A stretch of DNA of 64,000 nucleotides from Alsobacter sp045348435 (GTDB lineage Bacteria > Pseudomonadota > Alphaproteobacteria > Rhizobiales > Beijerinckiaceae): contig NZ_CP157484.1 in assembly GCF_045348435.1 (NCBI RefSeq), positions 4,030,001 through 4,094,000 of the forward strand, given 5' to 3'. The position numbers were made by a program, and so were the translations under genes. The notes under the pieces were generated by a model, which searched no databases, was not told the origin of the DNA, and saw only the letters and a program-made list of their open reading frames with translations. This document shows, piece by piece, positions 22,154 to 32,144 of the stretch; position 1 is the first letter of the stretch; the number at the start of each line of letters is the position of its first letter.

Positions 22154-23059
22154 ATGGCGTCCGCCTCACTTCCCATCATCGCCGCCGAAGGCGGCCTGTC
22201 GCGGTATCTCGACGAGATCCGCAAATTCCCCATGCTGCAGCCGCAAGAGGAATACATGCTCGCCAAGCGCTGGCGGGAGCATGAGGATTCCGAGGCGGCG
22301 CACCGGCTCGTCACGTCGCATCTGCGCCTCGTGGCCAAGATCGCCATGGGCTATCGCGGCTACGGCCTGCCGATCGGGGAAGTGATCTCCGAAGGCAATG
22401 TCGGCCTGATGCAGGCGGTCAAGCGCTTCGAGCCCGAGAAGGGGTTCAGGCTGGCCACCTACGCCATGTGGTGGATCAAGGCGTCGATCCAGGAATACAT
22501 CCTGCGCTCGTGGTCGCTCGTGAAGATGGGCACGACCGCGAACCAGAAGAAGCTGTTCTTCAACCTGCGCAAGGCCAAGAGCTCGATCTCGGCGCTGGAC
22601 GAGGGCGACCTGCGCCCCGACCAGGTGAAGCAGATCGCCACCAAGCTCGGCGTCCACGAGCAGGAAGTGATCGAGATGAACCGCCGCCTGGGCGGCGATT
22701 CCTCGCTCAATTCCCCGATCCGGTCGGACGGCGAGGGCGAAGGCGAGTGGCAGGACTGGCTGGCCGACGACAGCGCCAGCCAGGAGAGCATCCTGGTCGC
22801 CCAGGAGGAGGCGGACAACCGCCACGTCGCCCTGCGCGACGCGCTGGGCGTGCTCAACGAGCGCGAGCGCCGCATCTTCGAGGCGCGCCGGCTCGTGGAC
22901 GATCCGATCACCCTGGAGGAGCTTTCCGAGGAGTTCGGCGTCTCGCGCGAGCGCGTCCGCCAGATCGAGGTCCGGGCCTTCGAGAAGGTCCAGAAGGCCG
23001 TGCGCGAGGCCGTGGCCCGGCAGGAAGCCGGCCGCCTCGCCCTGCCCGCCAGCGCCTGA
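22154..23059 (+). CDS. rpoH: RNA polymerase sigma-32 factor RpoH
   Basis: This 301-residue heat-shock sigma factor begins PIIAAEGGLSRYLDEIRKFP and has region 2 (HLRLVAKIAMGYRGYGLP, then FRLATYAMWWIKASIQEYIL). It carries an RpoH-box-like stretch (LVKMGTTANQKKLFFNLRKAK) and a region 4 HTH (TLEELSEEFGVSRERVRQIEVRA). GGAGGAGA directly precedes the ATG. It transcribes chaperone and protease genes, including usually ftsH, which is also in this window. A 214-bp leader separates it from rluD. Confidence 0.96.
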   Translation: MASASLPIIAAEGGLSRYLDEIRKFPMLQPQEEYMLAKRWREHEDSEAAHRLVTSHLRLVAKIAMGYRGYGLPIGEVISEGNVGLMQAVKRFEPEKGFRLATYAMWWIKASIQEYILRSWSLVKMGTTANQKKLFFNLRKAKSSISALDEGDLRPDQVKQIATKLGVHEQEVIEMNRRLGGDSSLNSPIRSDGEGEGEWQDWLADDSASQESILVAQEEADNRHVALRDALGVLNERERRIFEARRLVDDPITLEELSEEFGVSRERVRQIEVRAFEKVQKAVREAVARQEAGRLALPASA

Positions 23060-23075
23060 GGACGGCTGCGTCCTC

Positions 23076-24350
23076 CTAGCCGCCCTGCTGCCAGCCGTTG
23101 AAGGCGTCGCTGACGGTGCGGTCGCCCGTCGGGCCCTTCTCGAACAGCAGCAGCGCGCGGCGCCCGTTGGCGAAGCGCAGGGGCGTCATCAGCCAGTTGC
23201 GCTGGCGCAGCAGCTCGATGTTGCGGGTGATGTCGGCGGGCAGGTTCGATAGTCCGATCAGGAACATGTTCTCGGTCACCGGCACCGCGATGCCGGCGAG
23301 CGGCGTCCCGCGCACGGTCTCCTCGTTGCGCATCTCGGGCACGCCGAGATCGCGCACCGCGCCATTGGCGGCTTTCGCGCCGGCCGTGAACCGCATCTCG
23401 ATGGTGTGCGAGGCCGGCAGCGCGGCGTCGCGGTTGCGGCGGATCAGCACGTCGGCCTTGAGGCCCGCATCGGCGATGTCAACATCGGCCCGGACCGCGA
23501 CGTCCAGCGGCTCGCCGGCGCCGGCGGGCACGTTGTCGAGGCGCCAGAGCACCCGTCCCACCGTCTGCCGGATCTCCGTCGCGCCTTCCGCCGCCTCCTC
23601 CACCAGCAGCGCCCGCTGCAGCACGCCGATCGCCACGGAGCCGCCGGCCGCCTGCTGCTGTCCGCCGGCCGGGGCGGCGGGCGCGCGCTGGGCCTGCTCG
23701 GCCGGCTGGGGCGGGGCCTCGCCGGGGAGCCTGTCCTGGAACTTGCGCTCCTGGTCGGCCGTCGGCGCGGTGGCGGCCTGGCGGGTGGGGACGAACTCGG
23801 ATGGCGACTGCTTGAGATAGAGCGCCGTCGTGGCTGTGGCGCCCACCACGAGGGCGATCGCCGCGCCGATCACGGCGGCGCGCAGCCACCTGCGCCGGTC
23901 GCCGCTCGGCGCGCGAGGCGCGGCGGGGCGCATGCGCTCGGACGGCGCCTCGTCGGGGGCCTCCGGCCGACGCGGCGGCGGAGCCGCAGCCTCCACGGGC
24001 CGGGAGGCGGCGTCGTCGGCGCGGGCCGGCTTCGCCGGAGGCGGCGCTGGCTGGATCCGCATGGCCGGCTCGTCGCGCCGGGCCGGCGCGGGAGCTTCGG
24101 CGACCTCGGTCCGGGGCGGCTCGGCCTCCATCGGCACGCCGCCGCCGAACTCCGTCTCGACGCGGCGCACCGCGTCTTCGAGGGCCAGGCGCTCGCGCGC
24201 GATATCCGGCTCCGAAACCGGCGGGTCGGAGTTTCGCAATTGGCCCAGCAGCGCATTCGTGGCGCGCTCATAAAGGGCTCGGCGCTGCTCGGGCGTGCTC
24301 TCGCCCATATTGGCGACAGCGCGCGAAATCAGCGGATAGTAGTCGGCCAT
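23076..24350 (-). CDS. Conserved membrane-anchored hypothetical protein
   Basis: This 424-residue protein begins with a conserved helical module (ADYYPLISRAVANMGESTPEQRRALYERA). A long Pro/Ala/Arg-rich linker follows, then one membrane helix (WLRAAVIGAAIALVVGATATTALYL, ~residues 154-178) and a second low-complexity stretch. The C-terminal ~190 residues fold as a compact periplasmic domain (LLIRRNRD, SHTIEMRFT, FLIGLSNLP). The same architecture beside purA is common in Rhizobiales. Function is unknown. Confidence 0.72.
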   Translation of the reverse strand: MADYYPLISRAVANMGESTPEQRRALYERATNALLGQLRNSDPPVSEPDIARERLALEDAVRRVETEFGGGVPMEAEPPRTEVAEAPAPARRDEPAMRIQPAPPPAKPARADDAASRPVEAAAPPPRRPEAPDEAPSERMRPAAPRAPSGDRRRWLRAAVIGAAIALVVGATATTALYLKQSPSEFVPTRQAATAPTADQERKFQDRLPGEAPPQPAEQAQRAPAAPAGGQQQAAGGSVAIGVLQRALLVEEAAEGATEIRQTVGRVLWRLDNVPAGAGEPLDVAVRADVDIADAGLKADVLIRRNRDAALPASHTIEMRFTAGAKAANGAVRDLGVPEMRNEETVRGTPLAGIAVPVTENMFLIGLSNLPADITRNIELLRQRNWLMTPLRFANGRRALLLFEKGPTGDRTVSDAFNGWQQGG

Positions 24351-24382
24351 GGAGCCTCAGTGGGGCACAAGGCCCCGCTCGG

Positions 24383-25675
<1,293 letters not shown>

Positions 25676-25746
25676 GGCGATCTCTCCATCCGGCGGCGGG
25701 GCGGCGCGCGGCGTCGTCCCGGTCCAGCACTGCAGTTCGAAAACAA

Positions 25747-25785
25747 AAGCCCCGGCCGTTCCGCAAGTCGGATCAGCCGGGGCTT
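25747..25785 (-). terminator. Intrinsic terminator after the MuiA-like gene
   Basis: AAGCCCCGGC (25747-25756) pairs with GCCGGGGCTT (25776-25785). On the minus strand it is followed by TTGTTTTC. It closes the transcript of the gene at 25883 before purA. Confidence 0.7.
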
Positions 25786-25882
25786 GCGCGGGAGCATTAC
25801 CCGCAAAGGGCCGGGGCGTAAAGCGTCAGCCGCTCCCGAAAGCGCGCAAGCCGGACCGCGAGGCCCGCTGTCCAAGGCTCCG

Positions 25883-27547
25883 TCAGCGCAGCGGGATCCC
25901 GTCCATGACGATGTCGCGATCCGCCGGCCATTTCATGCGGTAGCCCATCCGGATCTCCTTTTGCTCACCCGGCTGGTAGTCCCAGGTCCAGCTCATCACG
26001 CCGCGCTTGTCGGCGACGATCTTCTCGGTCGGGGGCGTGCCGGGCAGCGCCTCGATCGTCACGGCCGAGTTCTCGGAGATCGGCATGCGGTCGAGCACGC
26101 TGATGCGGACCGGAGCGTCGTGCAGGTTGCGGATCGAGGTCTTGAACTCACGCTGCTCGGTCTTCTGATTGCCGATCCAGCCAGGCTCGTTCTCCTTCCG
26201 CTTCACGGGCGCGCGCACGATCTTGACGCGGTCGTCCGCCCCGAAGCCGAGCTCGATCCTGTCGCCGGGGGCGACCAGCCCGAGCCGGCCGCGCCCGACA
26301 TAGACGCCATCCCGGTGCAGGGCCGCGTCGCCGGGCAGCACCGGCGCGTCCTCGGCGTTGGCGAAGGACGCCTCCAGATAAGCGGTCTGGTCGAGCGCGG
26401 GCGTCGCCTTGACGGTCACCGTCGGCTCCGCCCGGCGCGCGCCGAGCGCCACGGACCGGGGCGCGCCGTCGGCCGAGACGCTGACCGGGCCGGCCACCCT
26501 GAAGGCCGACTGGAACTCCCCGGCGTCCAGTTCCGCCATCTGCTCCACGGCCGGGACGGCCGCCGGAGCCGCCGCCATGGCGCGGGGCGACGGAGCCGGC
26601 GCTTCGAGCCGCTGCGCCGCGTCCGACGCCGCCTTGCCGCGGGCGGATCGCGCCGCCTCGGGGACGACGGTGGGATCGAACAGGTTGACGACCAGGGGCG
26701 GCAGGTCGGGCGCAGCCACGCCCCGGGCCGCCCGAACCGTCGAGACCGTCAGGGCGACATCGGTCCAGCTCTCGCCGGTGCGCTGCGTGACCTGCGCCCG
26801 CCTGACCATTTCGAGCGACGGCTTGCGGTCGCGCCCGCCGGTGTCGAGCCGGACGTCGTAGGACGGCTTCCAACTCGCGCCGGCGACCCGGTAGGCGATC
26901 GTCAACGCGCCCTTGAGCGGCGCCCCGGCCTCCAGCGCGATGGCGACGTCGCGGCGGGGCGCCCCCGGCGGCCCGGGCTGCGGGCGGCCGCGCTCCAGGG
27001 CGGAGATCTCCGCCTCCAGGGCTCGTTGGCTGGCCCGAAGCGTCCTGATCTGCTCGATGACGCGCGCGAGCCCGTCCCCGACGGCGTCCCAGGCTGCGCT
27101 CCAGCGCTCCACGTCGAGCGGCTTGGCCTCCGCCGAGAGCTTCTCGGGGCTCGCCTTCGCGTAGACCTCGATGGCCCTGCGCTTGCCTTCGGCCGCCTCG
27201 ATCTGGCCGGCGATCCGGTCGCGCTCCGCCCGCAGGTCGTCAAGGCGGCGCTCGTCGGCGGCCGCCCTCGCCTCGCCGGGCGCGATCCGCGTCTCCACGG
27301 ACCCGATGACGAGCGGCGCGTCGGCCTCGCCCTCCACCCTGATCGAGGCGGGATCGATGGTGGGGCTCAGCCCGCGCAGGATCACGACGGACGGACCCGC
27401 CGGAAGCTCGATCGCGGCCTTGCGCGTGACGGCGGCCCCGTCGGGATGAACCGTCACGGCCTCGATGCGCGACGGCGCCTCGATGTCGGCGGCGAACGCC
27501 GCTCCCGACGCGCTGGCGAGCAGGATGGTGACGAGGCCGATGCGCAT
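25883..27547 (-). CDS. MuiA-family exported protein (DUF4139/DUF4140)
   Basis: This 554-residue periplasmic protein has a signal peptide (RIGLVTILLASASGAAFAA). A DUF4140 N-terminal part (VTVHPDGAAVTRKAAIELPAG) is followed by a coiled-coil (ERDRIAGQIEAAEGKRRAIEV). The DUF4139 part has YRVAGASWKPSYDVRLDT, RTGESWTDVALTVST and LPPLVVNLFDP, ending YQPGEQKEIRMGYRMKWP. Named after mucoidy inhibitor A, the family has no established activity. Start 27547 fits the signal peptide and GGAG; an ATG at 27577 is upstream. Confidence 0.85.
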   Translation of the reverse strand: MRIGLVTILLASASGAAFAADIEAPSRIEAVTVHPDGAAVTRKAAIELPAGPSVVILRGLSPTIDPASIRVEGEADAPLVIGSVETRIAPGEARAAADERRLDDLRAERDRIAGQIEAAEGKRRAIEVYAKASPEKLSAEAKPLDVERWSAAWDAVGDGLARVIEQIRTLRASQRALEAEISALERGRPQPGPPGAPRRDVAIALEAGAPLKGALTIAYRVAGASWKPSYDVRLDTGGRDRKPSLEMVRRAQVTQRTGESWTDVALTVSTVRAARGVAAPDLPPLVVNLFDPTVVPEAARSARGKAASDAAQRLEAPAPSPRAMAAAPAAVPAVEQMAELDAGEFQSAFRVAGPVSVSADGAPRSVALGARRAEPTVTVKATPALDQTAYLEASFANAEDAPVLPGDAALHRDGVYVGRGRLGLVAPGDRIELGFGADDRVKIVRAPVKRKENEPGWIGNQKTEQREFKTSIRNLHDAPVRISVLDRMPISENSAVTIEALPGTPPTEKIVADKRGVMSWTWDYQPGEQKEIRMGYRMKWPADRDIVMDGIPLR

Positions 27548-27648
27548 GAAGGTCGCTCCGCGGGATGGATCCGGCACGGATCACGACGGAGAATTCGGGA
27601 CGGAATGCGGCGTGGACGTGGCTGTGCGGAGGTATGTTCCGGCCCGAC

Positions 27649-28506
27649 TCAGGCGCGGCCCCGCTGCGACCGGACCGGCTTGGCCCGATGCTCAATGAAG
27701 TTGCGGATCTCGGTCAACCGGCGCGCGGGGTCGAGGATTTCCGCGTCGAGACCGTGACGCCAGGCCAGGTCGAACCGCGACGCATCGTCGTGCAGCGCCA
27801 GCAACTCGTCCACATAGCGGGCGTGGTCGTCCTCGCCCTGGCAGAACCCTTCGGCGACCAGATGCCGCCCGTGGCGGCGCAGGATCACGGCGAGTTCGCG
27901 CAGGCTGAACTCGGGATGGTACTGGACGCCCCAGAACACGCCGCCCTCGTGCCGGATCTCGGCGGCCTGCATGGGCGTCAAAGCGTTGAACGCCAGCACG
28001 GCAATGTCGCCCGGAGGCGTCGTGACGGCGTCGAGATGCACCGCCGGCGCGTCCCACGCCAGGGGCCGGCCGGCCAGCAGCGGGTGCGCCCGCCCCGCAT
28101 CGGTCGACACGATGCGGCGGGCGAAGCCGATCTCGCTGCCCGCGGGGTTGCGGCGCACGTCGCCGCCGGCCGCCAGCGCTCCCATCTGGATGCCCCAGCA
28201 CGAGCCGAACATCGGCGTGCCGGACGCATAGGCGGCGCGCGCCAGCTCCACCTGGCGCGTCACGGCGGGCTGGACATTGTAGGCGTTGAGCGCCGATCCC
28301 GTGAGCACGATGGCGTCGTAGCTCTCCAGTCCCGACCCGTCCGGCAGGTTGGCGCCCTCGTCGGCCGGGAATGCAATGTCATAGACCGCGCCCGGCTCCA
28401 GCGCCTGGAGCACGTCGCCATAGGATTCGGACGGCGTCATCCCGTACTCGTCGCGATGCCGCTGCCGCGCCTCGCGGGTGTTGCCTTCGACGACCAGGAA
28501 CCGCAT
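27649..28506 (-). CDS. Class I glutamine amidotransferase-like protein
   Basis: This 285-residue cytoplasmic protein is related to the glutaminase part of GMP synthase. The nucleophile elbow is FGSCWGIQMGALAAGG with Cys, and the catalytic His and Glu are in VQYHPEFSL. The N-terminus RFLVVEGNT and YDAIVLTGS are also typical. The usual roles are releasing ammonia from glutamine or hydrolysing gamma-glutamyl compounds; no synthase domain or partner is present, so the substrate is open. Confidence 0.85.
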   Translation of the reverse strand: MRFLVVEGNTREARQRHRDEYGMTPSESYGDVLQALEPGAVYDIAFPADEGANLPDGSGLESYDAIVLTGSALNAYNVQPAVTRQVELARAAYASGTPMFGSCWGIQMGALAAGGDVRRNPAGSEIGFARRIVSTDAGRAHPLLAGRPLAWDAPAVHLDAVTTPPGDIAVLAFNALTPMQAAEIRHEGGVFWGVQYHPEFSLRELAVILRRHGRHLVAEGFCQGEDDHARYVDELLALHDDASRFDLAWRHGLDAEILDPARRLTEIRNFIEHRAKPVRSQRGRA

Positions 28507-28581
28507 GGGGAGCGCTCGGATGCTGCGATCTCTCCTGATAGCAGGCCCGCGCGGACGTTCAAGCGGGGGCGCCGGCGGTCA

Positions 28582-28776
28582 TCAGAAGGCTTTGGGCAGG
28601 CCGAGACGCTTCAAGATGCTGTTGGAGAGTTGACGCGACTTGCTGCCGGCGTCGATGCTGATGGTCCGGCCTGTCTCGTCATGGATCCAGATCTGGTGAT
28701 CGCCTTTGGCGGGCCGGAGGAACCGCCAGCCATGGTCCTGCAGCACGCGACGCAGAAGCTTCCCATAGTCGACCAC
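28582..28776 (-). CDS. hicA: HicA-like toxin
   Basis: This 64-residue double-stranded-RNA-binding-like protein of the HicA/YcfA family has KLLRRVLQDHGWRFLRPAKGDHQIW, with the catalytic His in the G-D-H phrase, and a C-terminal NSILKRLGL helix. HicA toxins cleave mRNA. It is directly downstream of the HicB-type partner, the reverse of the classical hicAB order but frequent in alphaproteobacteria. Assignment is strong; toxicity is inferred. Confidence 0.85.
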   Translation of the reverse strand: MVDYGKLLRRVLQDHGWRFLRPAKGDHQIWIHDETGRTISIDAGSKSRQLSNSILKRLGLPKAF

Positions 28777-28778
28777 GG

Positions 28779-29021
28779 CTAGGCGGCGACGTTCACCGTT
28801 TCCCCGAAGCGAACATTGAGGGAAACGTCGAAATCAAAAGTTCTGGTGTCATCCCCGTCGGCCAGATAATCAGCCGCCGCGAGGGGAACGCGCGTCCGCA
28901 ATTGGTCGAGCGTTTCAGCTTCAGTGAAGATCGGGAGATCGCGGCACTCGGAGATCCAAACGCCCGCCTCTGCGTCCCAGGAGACGTCAGCGATCAGAGA
29001 GCGTTTGCCGTTGGCGACCAT
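28779..29021 (-). CDS. hicB: DUF1902/HicB-like antitoxin
   Basis: This 80-residue protein has the HicB partial RNase-H-like fold (LIADVSWDAEAGVWISECRDLPIFTEAETLDQL). Its closest group is DUF1902. No C-terminal HTH or RHH domain is seen, so DNA-binding autoregulation is doubtful. It ends two bases before the hicA start, so the pair is cotranscribed. It would neutralise the HicA-like toxin by direct binding. Confidence 0.8.
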   Translation of the reverse strand: MVANGKRSLIADVSWDAEAGVWISECRDLPIFTEAETLDQLRTRVPLAAADYLADGDDTRTFDFDVSLNVRFGETVNVAA

Positions 29022-29099
29022 GTGCGTTTCATAACACGGCGGAGCCCGTCGGGACAGAGCGGGCGCGCCGGCTCAGGTGGCTGGCGCGCCATTCCGCGT

Positions 29100-30680
29100 T
29101 CAAAACCTGAGCGCCTTGGCCTGCTTCACGCCCGGCAGGCCGGGGATCTGCGCCAGGACCGACGCCGGCGCCTCGCCGTCGATCTCGACCAGCGCGATGG
29201 CTGAGCCGCCCTGGGCGTCGCGGCCCAGCGCGAAGGTGGCGATGTTGACGCCCGCGTCGCCGAGCAGGCCCGCGAAGCGGCCGATGAAGCCGGGCTTGTC
29301 CTCGTTGGTCACGTAGATCATCGAGGGGCCGAACTCCGCGTCCACCTTGATGCCCTTGATGGCGACGAAGCGCGGCCTGCCGTCATGGAACACCGTGCCG
29401 GCGACGGAGCGCTCCTGCTGCTCGGTGACGACCGTCAGGGTGATGAGCGATTCATAGTCGCCCTCCGACGCCCGCGTGGTCTCCTCCACCACGATTCCGC
29501 GCTCCTTGGCCACGATGGGCGCGGAGACGACGTTGACGTCCTGCAGCGCCGGGCGCAGCACGCCCGCGATGGCGGCAGCCGTGAGCGCCTTGATCTTCAA
29601 TCCCGCCACGGCGCCCTCATAGGTGATCCGGACCTCCTTCAGGTCCGTCTCGGTGAGCTGGCCCGCGAAGGAGCCCAGCCGTTCCGCCAGCGCGATGAAG
29701 GGCTTCAGCTTGGGGGCTTCCTCGGCCGTAATGCTCGGGAAGTTGATCGCGTTGGTGATGGCGCCGCGGATCAGGTAGTCCGACATCTGCTCGGCCACCT
29801 GCAGGGCGACGTTCTCCTGCGCTTCGTTGGTGGCCGCGCCCAGATGCGGCGTGCAGACCACGTTGGGATGCCCGAACAGCGGGTTCTCCTTGGCGGGCTC
29901 TTGTGTGAACACGTCGAAGCCGGCCCCGGCCACGTGGCCGCTGTCGAGCGCGGCGCGCAGCGCGACCTCGTCGACGAGGCCGCCGCGCGCGCAGTTGACG
30001 ATGCGCACGCCCTTCTTGGTCTTGGCCAGGTTCTCGGCCGACAGGATGTTCCTGGTCTGCGCCGTCATGGGCGTGTGCAGGGTGATGAAGTCGGCCCGGG
30101 CCAGCAACTCGTCGAGCTCTACTTTCTCCACGCCGAGATCCAGCGCCCGCTCCGGCGACAGGAAGGGATCGAAGGCGATCACCCGCATCTTCAGCCCAAG
30201 CGCCCGGTCGGCCACGATCGCGCCGATATTGCCGCAGCCGATCACGCCCAGCGTCTTGCCGGTGATCTCGACGCCCATGAAGCGGTTCTTCTCCCACTTG
30301 CCGGCCTGCGTGGAGGCGTCGGCGGCCGGGATCTCGCGCGCCACCGCGAACATCAGCGCGATGGCGTGCTCGGCCGTCGTGATGGAGTTGCCGAAGGGCG
30401 TGTTCATCACGATCACGCCCTTGGCGGTCGCGGCCGGGATGTCGACATTGTCGACGCCGATCCCGGCGCGGCCCACCACCTTCAGGCGCGTGGCGCTCTC
30501 CAGCAGCTTGGCGGTGACCTTGGTGGCCGAGCGGATCGCCAGGCCGTCATAGTCGCCGATGATGCGGGCGAGCTCGTCCTTGTCGAGGCCGGGCTTCACG
30601 TCGACCTCGACGCCGCGCTCGGTGAAGATGGCGACGGCGGCGGGCGACAGGCTGTCTGAAATGAGAACGCGGGGAGCCAT
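29100..30680 (-). CDS. serA: D-3-phosphoglycerate dehydrogenase
   Basis: This 526-residue enzyme oxidises 3-phosphoglycerate to phosphohydroxypyruvate with NAD, the first step of serine synthesis. Features are VVGRAGIGVDNVDIPAATAKGV, the nucleotide site GKTLGVIGCGNIG, NCARGGLVDE with substrate Arg, and the catalytic His in CTPHLGAATNEAQENVA. An intervening ASB domain and a C-terminal ACT domain (SMIYVTNEDKPGFIGRFAGLL) make it the long, serine-regulated type. GAAGGAG precedes the ATG. serC lies directly upstream on the same strand. Confidence 0.97.
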   Translation of the reverse strand: MAPRVLISDSLSPAAVAIFTERGVEVDVKPGLDKDELARIIGDYDGLAIRSATKVTAKLLESATRLKVVGRAGIGVDNVDIPAATAKGVIVMNTPFGNSITTAEHAIALMFAVAREIPAADASTQAGKWEKNRFMGVEITGKTLGVIGCGNIGAIVADRALGLKMRVIAFDPFLSPERALDLGVEKVELDELLARADFITLHTPMTAQTRNILSAENLAKTKKGVRIVNCARGGLVDEVALRAALDSGHVAGAGFDVFTQEPAKENPLFGHPNVVCTPHLGAATNEAQENVALQVAEQMSDYLIRGAITNAINFPSITAEEAPKLKPFIALAERLGSFAGQLTETDLKEVRITYEGAVAGLKIKALTAAAIAGVLRPALQDVNVVSAPIVAKERGIVVEETTRASEGDYESLITLTVVTEQQERSVAGTVFHDGRPRFVAIKGIKVDAEFGPSMIYVTNEDKPGFIGRFAGLLGDAGVNIATFALGRDAQGGSAIALVEIDGEAPASVLAQIPGLPGVKQAKALRF

Positions 30681-30759
30681 GGTGTGTCTCCTTCGTCCCT
30701 CCCGCGGGAGGGGCGGCGCTGGGCGCCTGAATGCAGAATGGGATGAGTTCGGGCTGAAC

Positions 30760-30790
30760 CCCTCTCCCGCCGGGCGGGAGAGGGAGAGCG
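30760..30790. terminator. GC-rich hairpin between serC and serA
   Basis: CCCTCTCCCGCC pairs with GGCGGGAGAGGG around a tight loop. It lies just past the serC stop and has no U-tract; it may attenuate rather than end transcription into serA, or be a small palindromic repeat. Confidence 0.4.
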
Positions 30791-30798
30791 CGGGGCGA

Positions 30799-31971
30799 CT
30801 AAGCCGCCTTGGCGAGCCCGGCCTTCGCCTCGGCGAAGGCCCACGCGATCCAGTGCGTCAGCGCCTGGACGTCGGCGGTCTCGACCGTCGCGCCGCACCA
30901 GATGCGCAGGCCGGGAGGCGCATCGCGGTAGGCCCCGATGTCGAAGCCCGCGCCGGCCTTCTCGATCGCGCCCGCCACCGCCTTGGCGAAAGCAGCCTGC
31001 GCGTCGGCCGGCAGCGCCTGCACGGCGGGATCGGAGAACACCAGGCACACGCTGGTGTTGGAGCGGATGCTCGCATCCTTGGACAGGAACGCGATCCAGT
31101 CGTTCTGCGCCACGAAGTCGGCCAGCGCCTTGGTGTTGGCGTCCGCCCGCGCAATCAGGGCGTCGAGGCCGCCGATCTGCTTCGCCCACTGCAGGGCGTC
31201 GATGTAGTCCTCCACGCACAGCATGGAGGGCGTGTTGATGGTCTCGCCCTCGAACAGGCCCTCGGTGATCTTGCCGCCCTTGGTCATGCGGAAGATCTTG
31301 GGCATCGGCCAGGCCGGCGTGTAGCTCTCCAGCCGCTCGACGGCGCGAGGCGACAGGATCAGCATGCCGTGCGCGGCCTCGCCACCCAGCACCTTTTGCC
31401 AGGAGAACGTCACCACATCGAGCTTGGGCCAATCCAGCCGCTGCGCGAAGGCCGCCGAGGTCGCGTCGCAGATCGTCAGCCCCGCCCGGTCGGTCGGGAT
31501 CCACTTGCCGTCCGGCACGCGCACTCCAGAGGTGGTGCCGTTCCAGGTGAACACCACGTCATTGTCGAAATTGACGGTCGAGAGGTCGACGATGTCGCCG
31601 TAGCCGGCCTTCAGGACGCGCGCGTCCTTGAGCTTCAGCTGCTTGATGGCGTCCGTGACCCAGCCCTCGCCGAAGCTCTCCCAGGCCAGCATGTCGACGC
31701 CGCGGGCGCCGAGCAGCGACCACATGGCCATCTCGACAGCGCCGGTGTCGGACGCCGGCACGATCGCGATCCGGTAGTCGGCCGGGATTTGCAGCACCTC
31801 GCGGGTGAGGTCGATGGCGAGCTTCAGCTTCGCCTTGCCGGGCTTGGCCCGGTGGGAGCGGCCCAGCGGGGCGTCCTTGAGGGCGTCCAGGGACCAGCCG
31901 GGGCGCTTGGCGCAGGGGCCGGAAGAGAAAAGGGGATTGGCCGGCTTCTGGCCGGGTGCGGTCGTCGCCAT
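30799..31971 (-). CDS. serC: Phosphoserine aminotransferase
   Basis: This 390-residue PLP enzyme moves an amino group from glutamate to phosphohydroxypyruvate, the second step of serine synthesis. It begins NPLFSSGPCAKRPGWSLDAL, has IAIVPASDTGAVEMAMWSLLG, and the PLP Lys in VVTFSWQKVLGGEAAHGM. It belongs to the alphaproteobacterial/archaeal-type SerC group rather than the E. coli length class. A serC-type leader RNA lies immediately upstream. Confidence 0.95.
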   Translation of the reverse strand: MATTAPGQKPANPLFSSGPCAKRPGWSLDALKDAPLGRSHRAKPGKAKLKLAIDLTREVLQIPADYRIAIVPASDTGAVEMAMWSLLGARGVDMLAWESFGEGWVTDAIKQLKLKDARVLKAGYGDIVDLSTVNFDNDVVFTWNGTTSGVRVPDGKWIPTDRAGLTICDATSAAFAQRLDWPKLDVVTFSWQKVLGGEAAHGMLILSPRAVERLESYTPAWPMPKIFRMTKGGKITEGLFEGETINTPSMLCVEDYIDALQWAKQIGGLDALIARADANTKALADFVAQNDWIAFLSKDASIRSNTSVCLVFSDPAVQALPADAQAAFAKAVAGAIEKAGAGFDIGAYRDAPPGLRIWCGATVETADVQALTHWIAWAFAEAKAGLAKAA

Positions 31972-31977
31972 CGATGA

Positions 31978-32030
31978 TCTCCATCCTTGCAGATGGGCGC
32001 TCCGCGTTGGGGCGGAGTGTCCCGCCGACC
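31978..32030 (-). ncRNA. serC-type leader RNA motif
   Basis: On the minus strand just before the serC ATG two hairpins can be drawn: CTCCGC-cccaac-GCGGAG and CCATC-tgcaag-GATGG. The second stem sequesters the ribosome-binding AAGGATGGAG. A serC leader motif with this layout is known from alphaproteobacteria; the match is from memory and was not tested with a covariance model. It may control serC translation. Confidence 0.55.
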
Positions 32031-32144
32031 GGGGTAGGCGAAGGCGGGGACGGCGTCAAACGGAAAAGGCGGCCCGGTACATCCGCGGGCCGCCCTTCAG
32101 TCGGGGATCGGCGCCCGGCGCCGGTCCCGTTATCGCAAAGTCGC

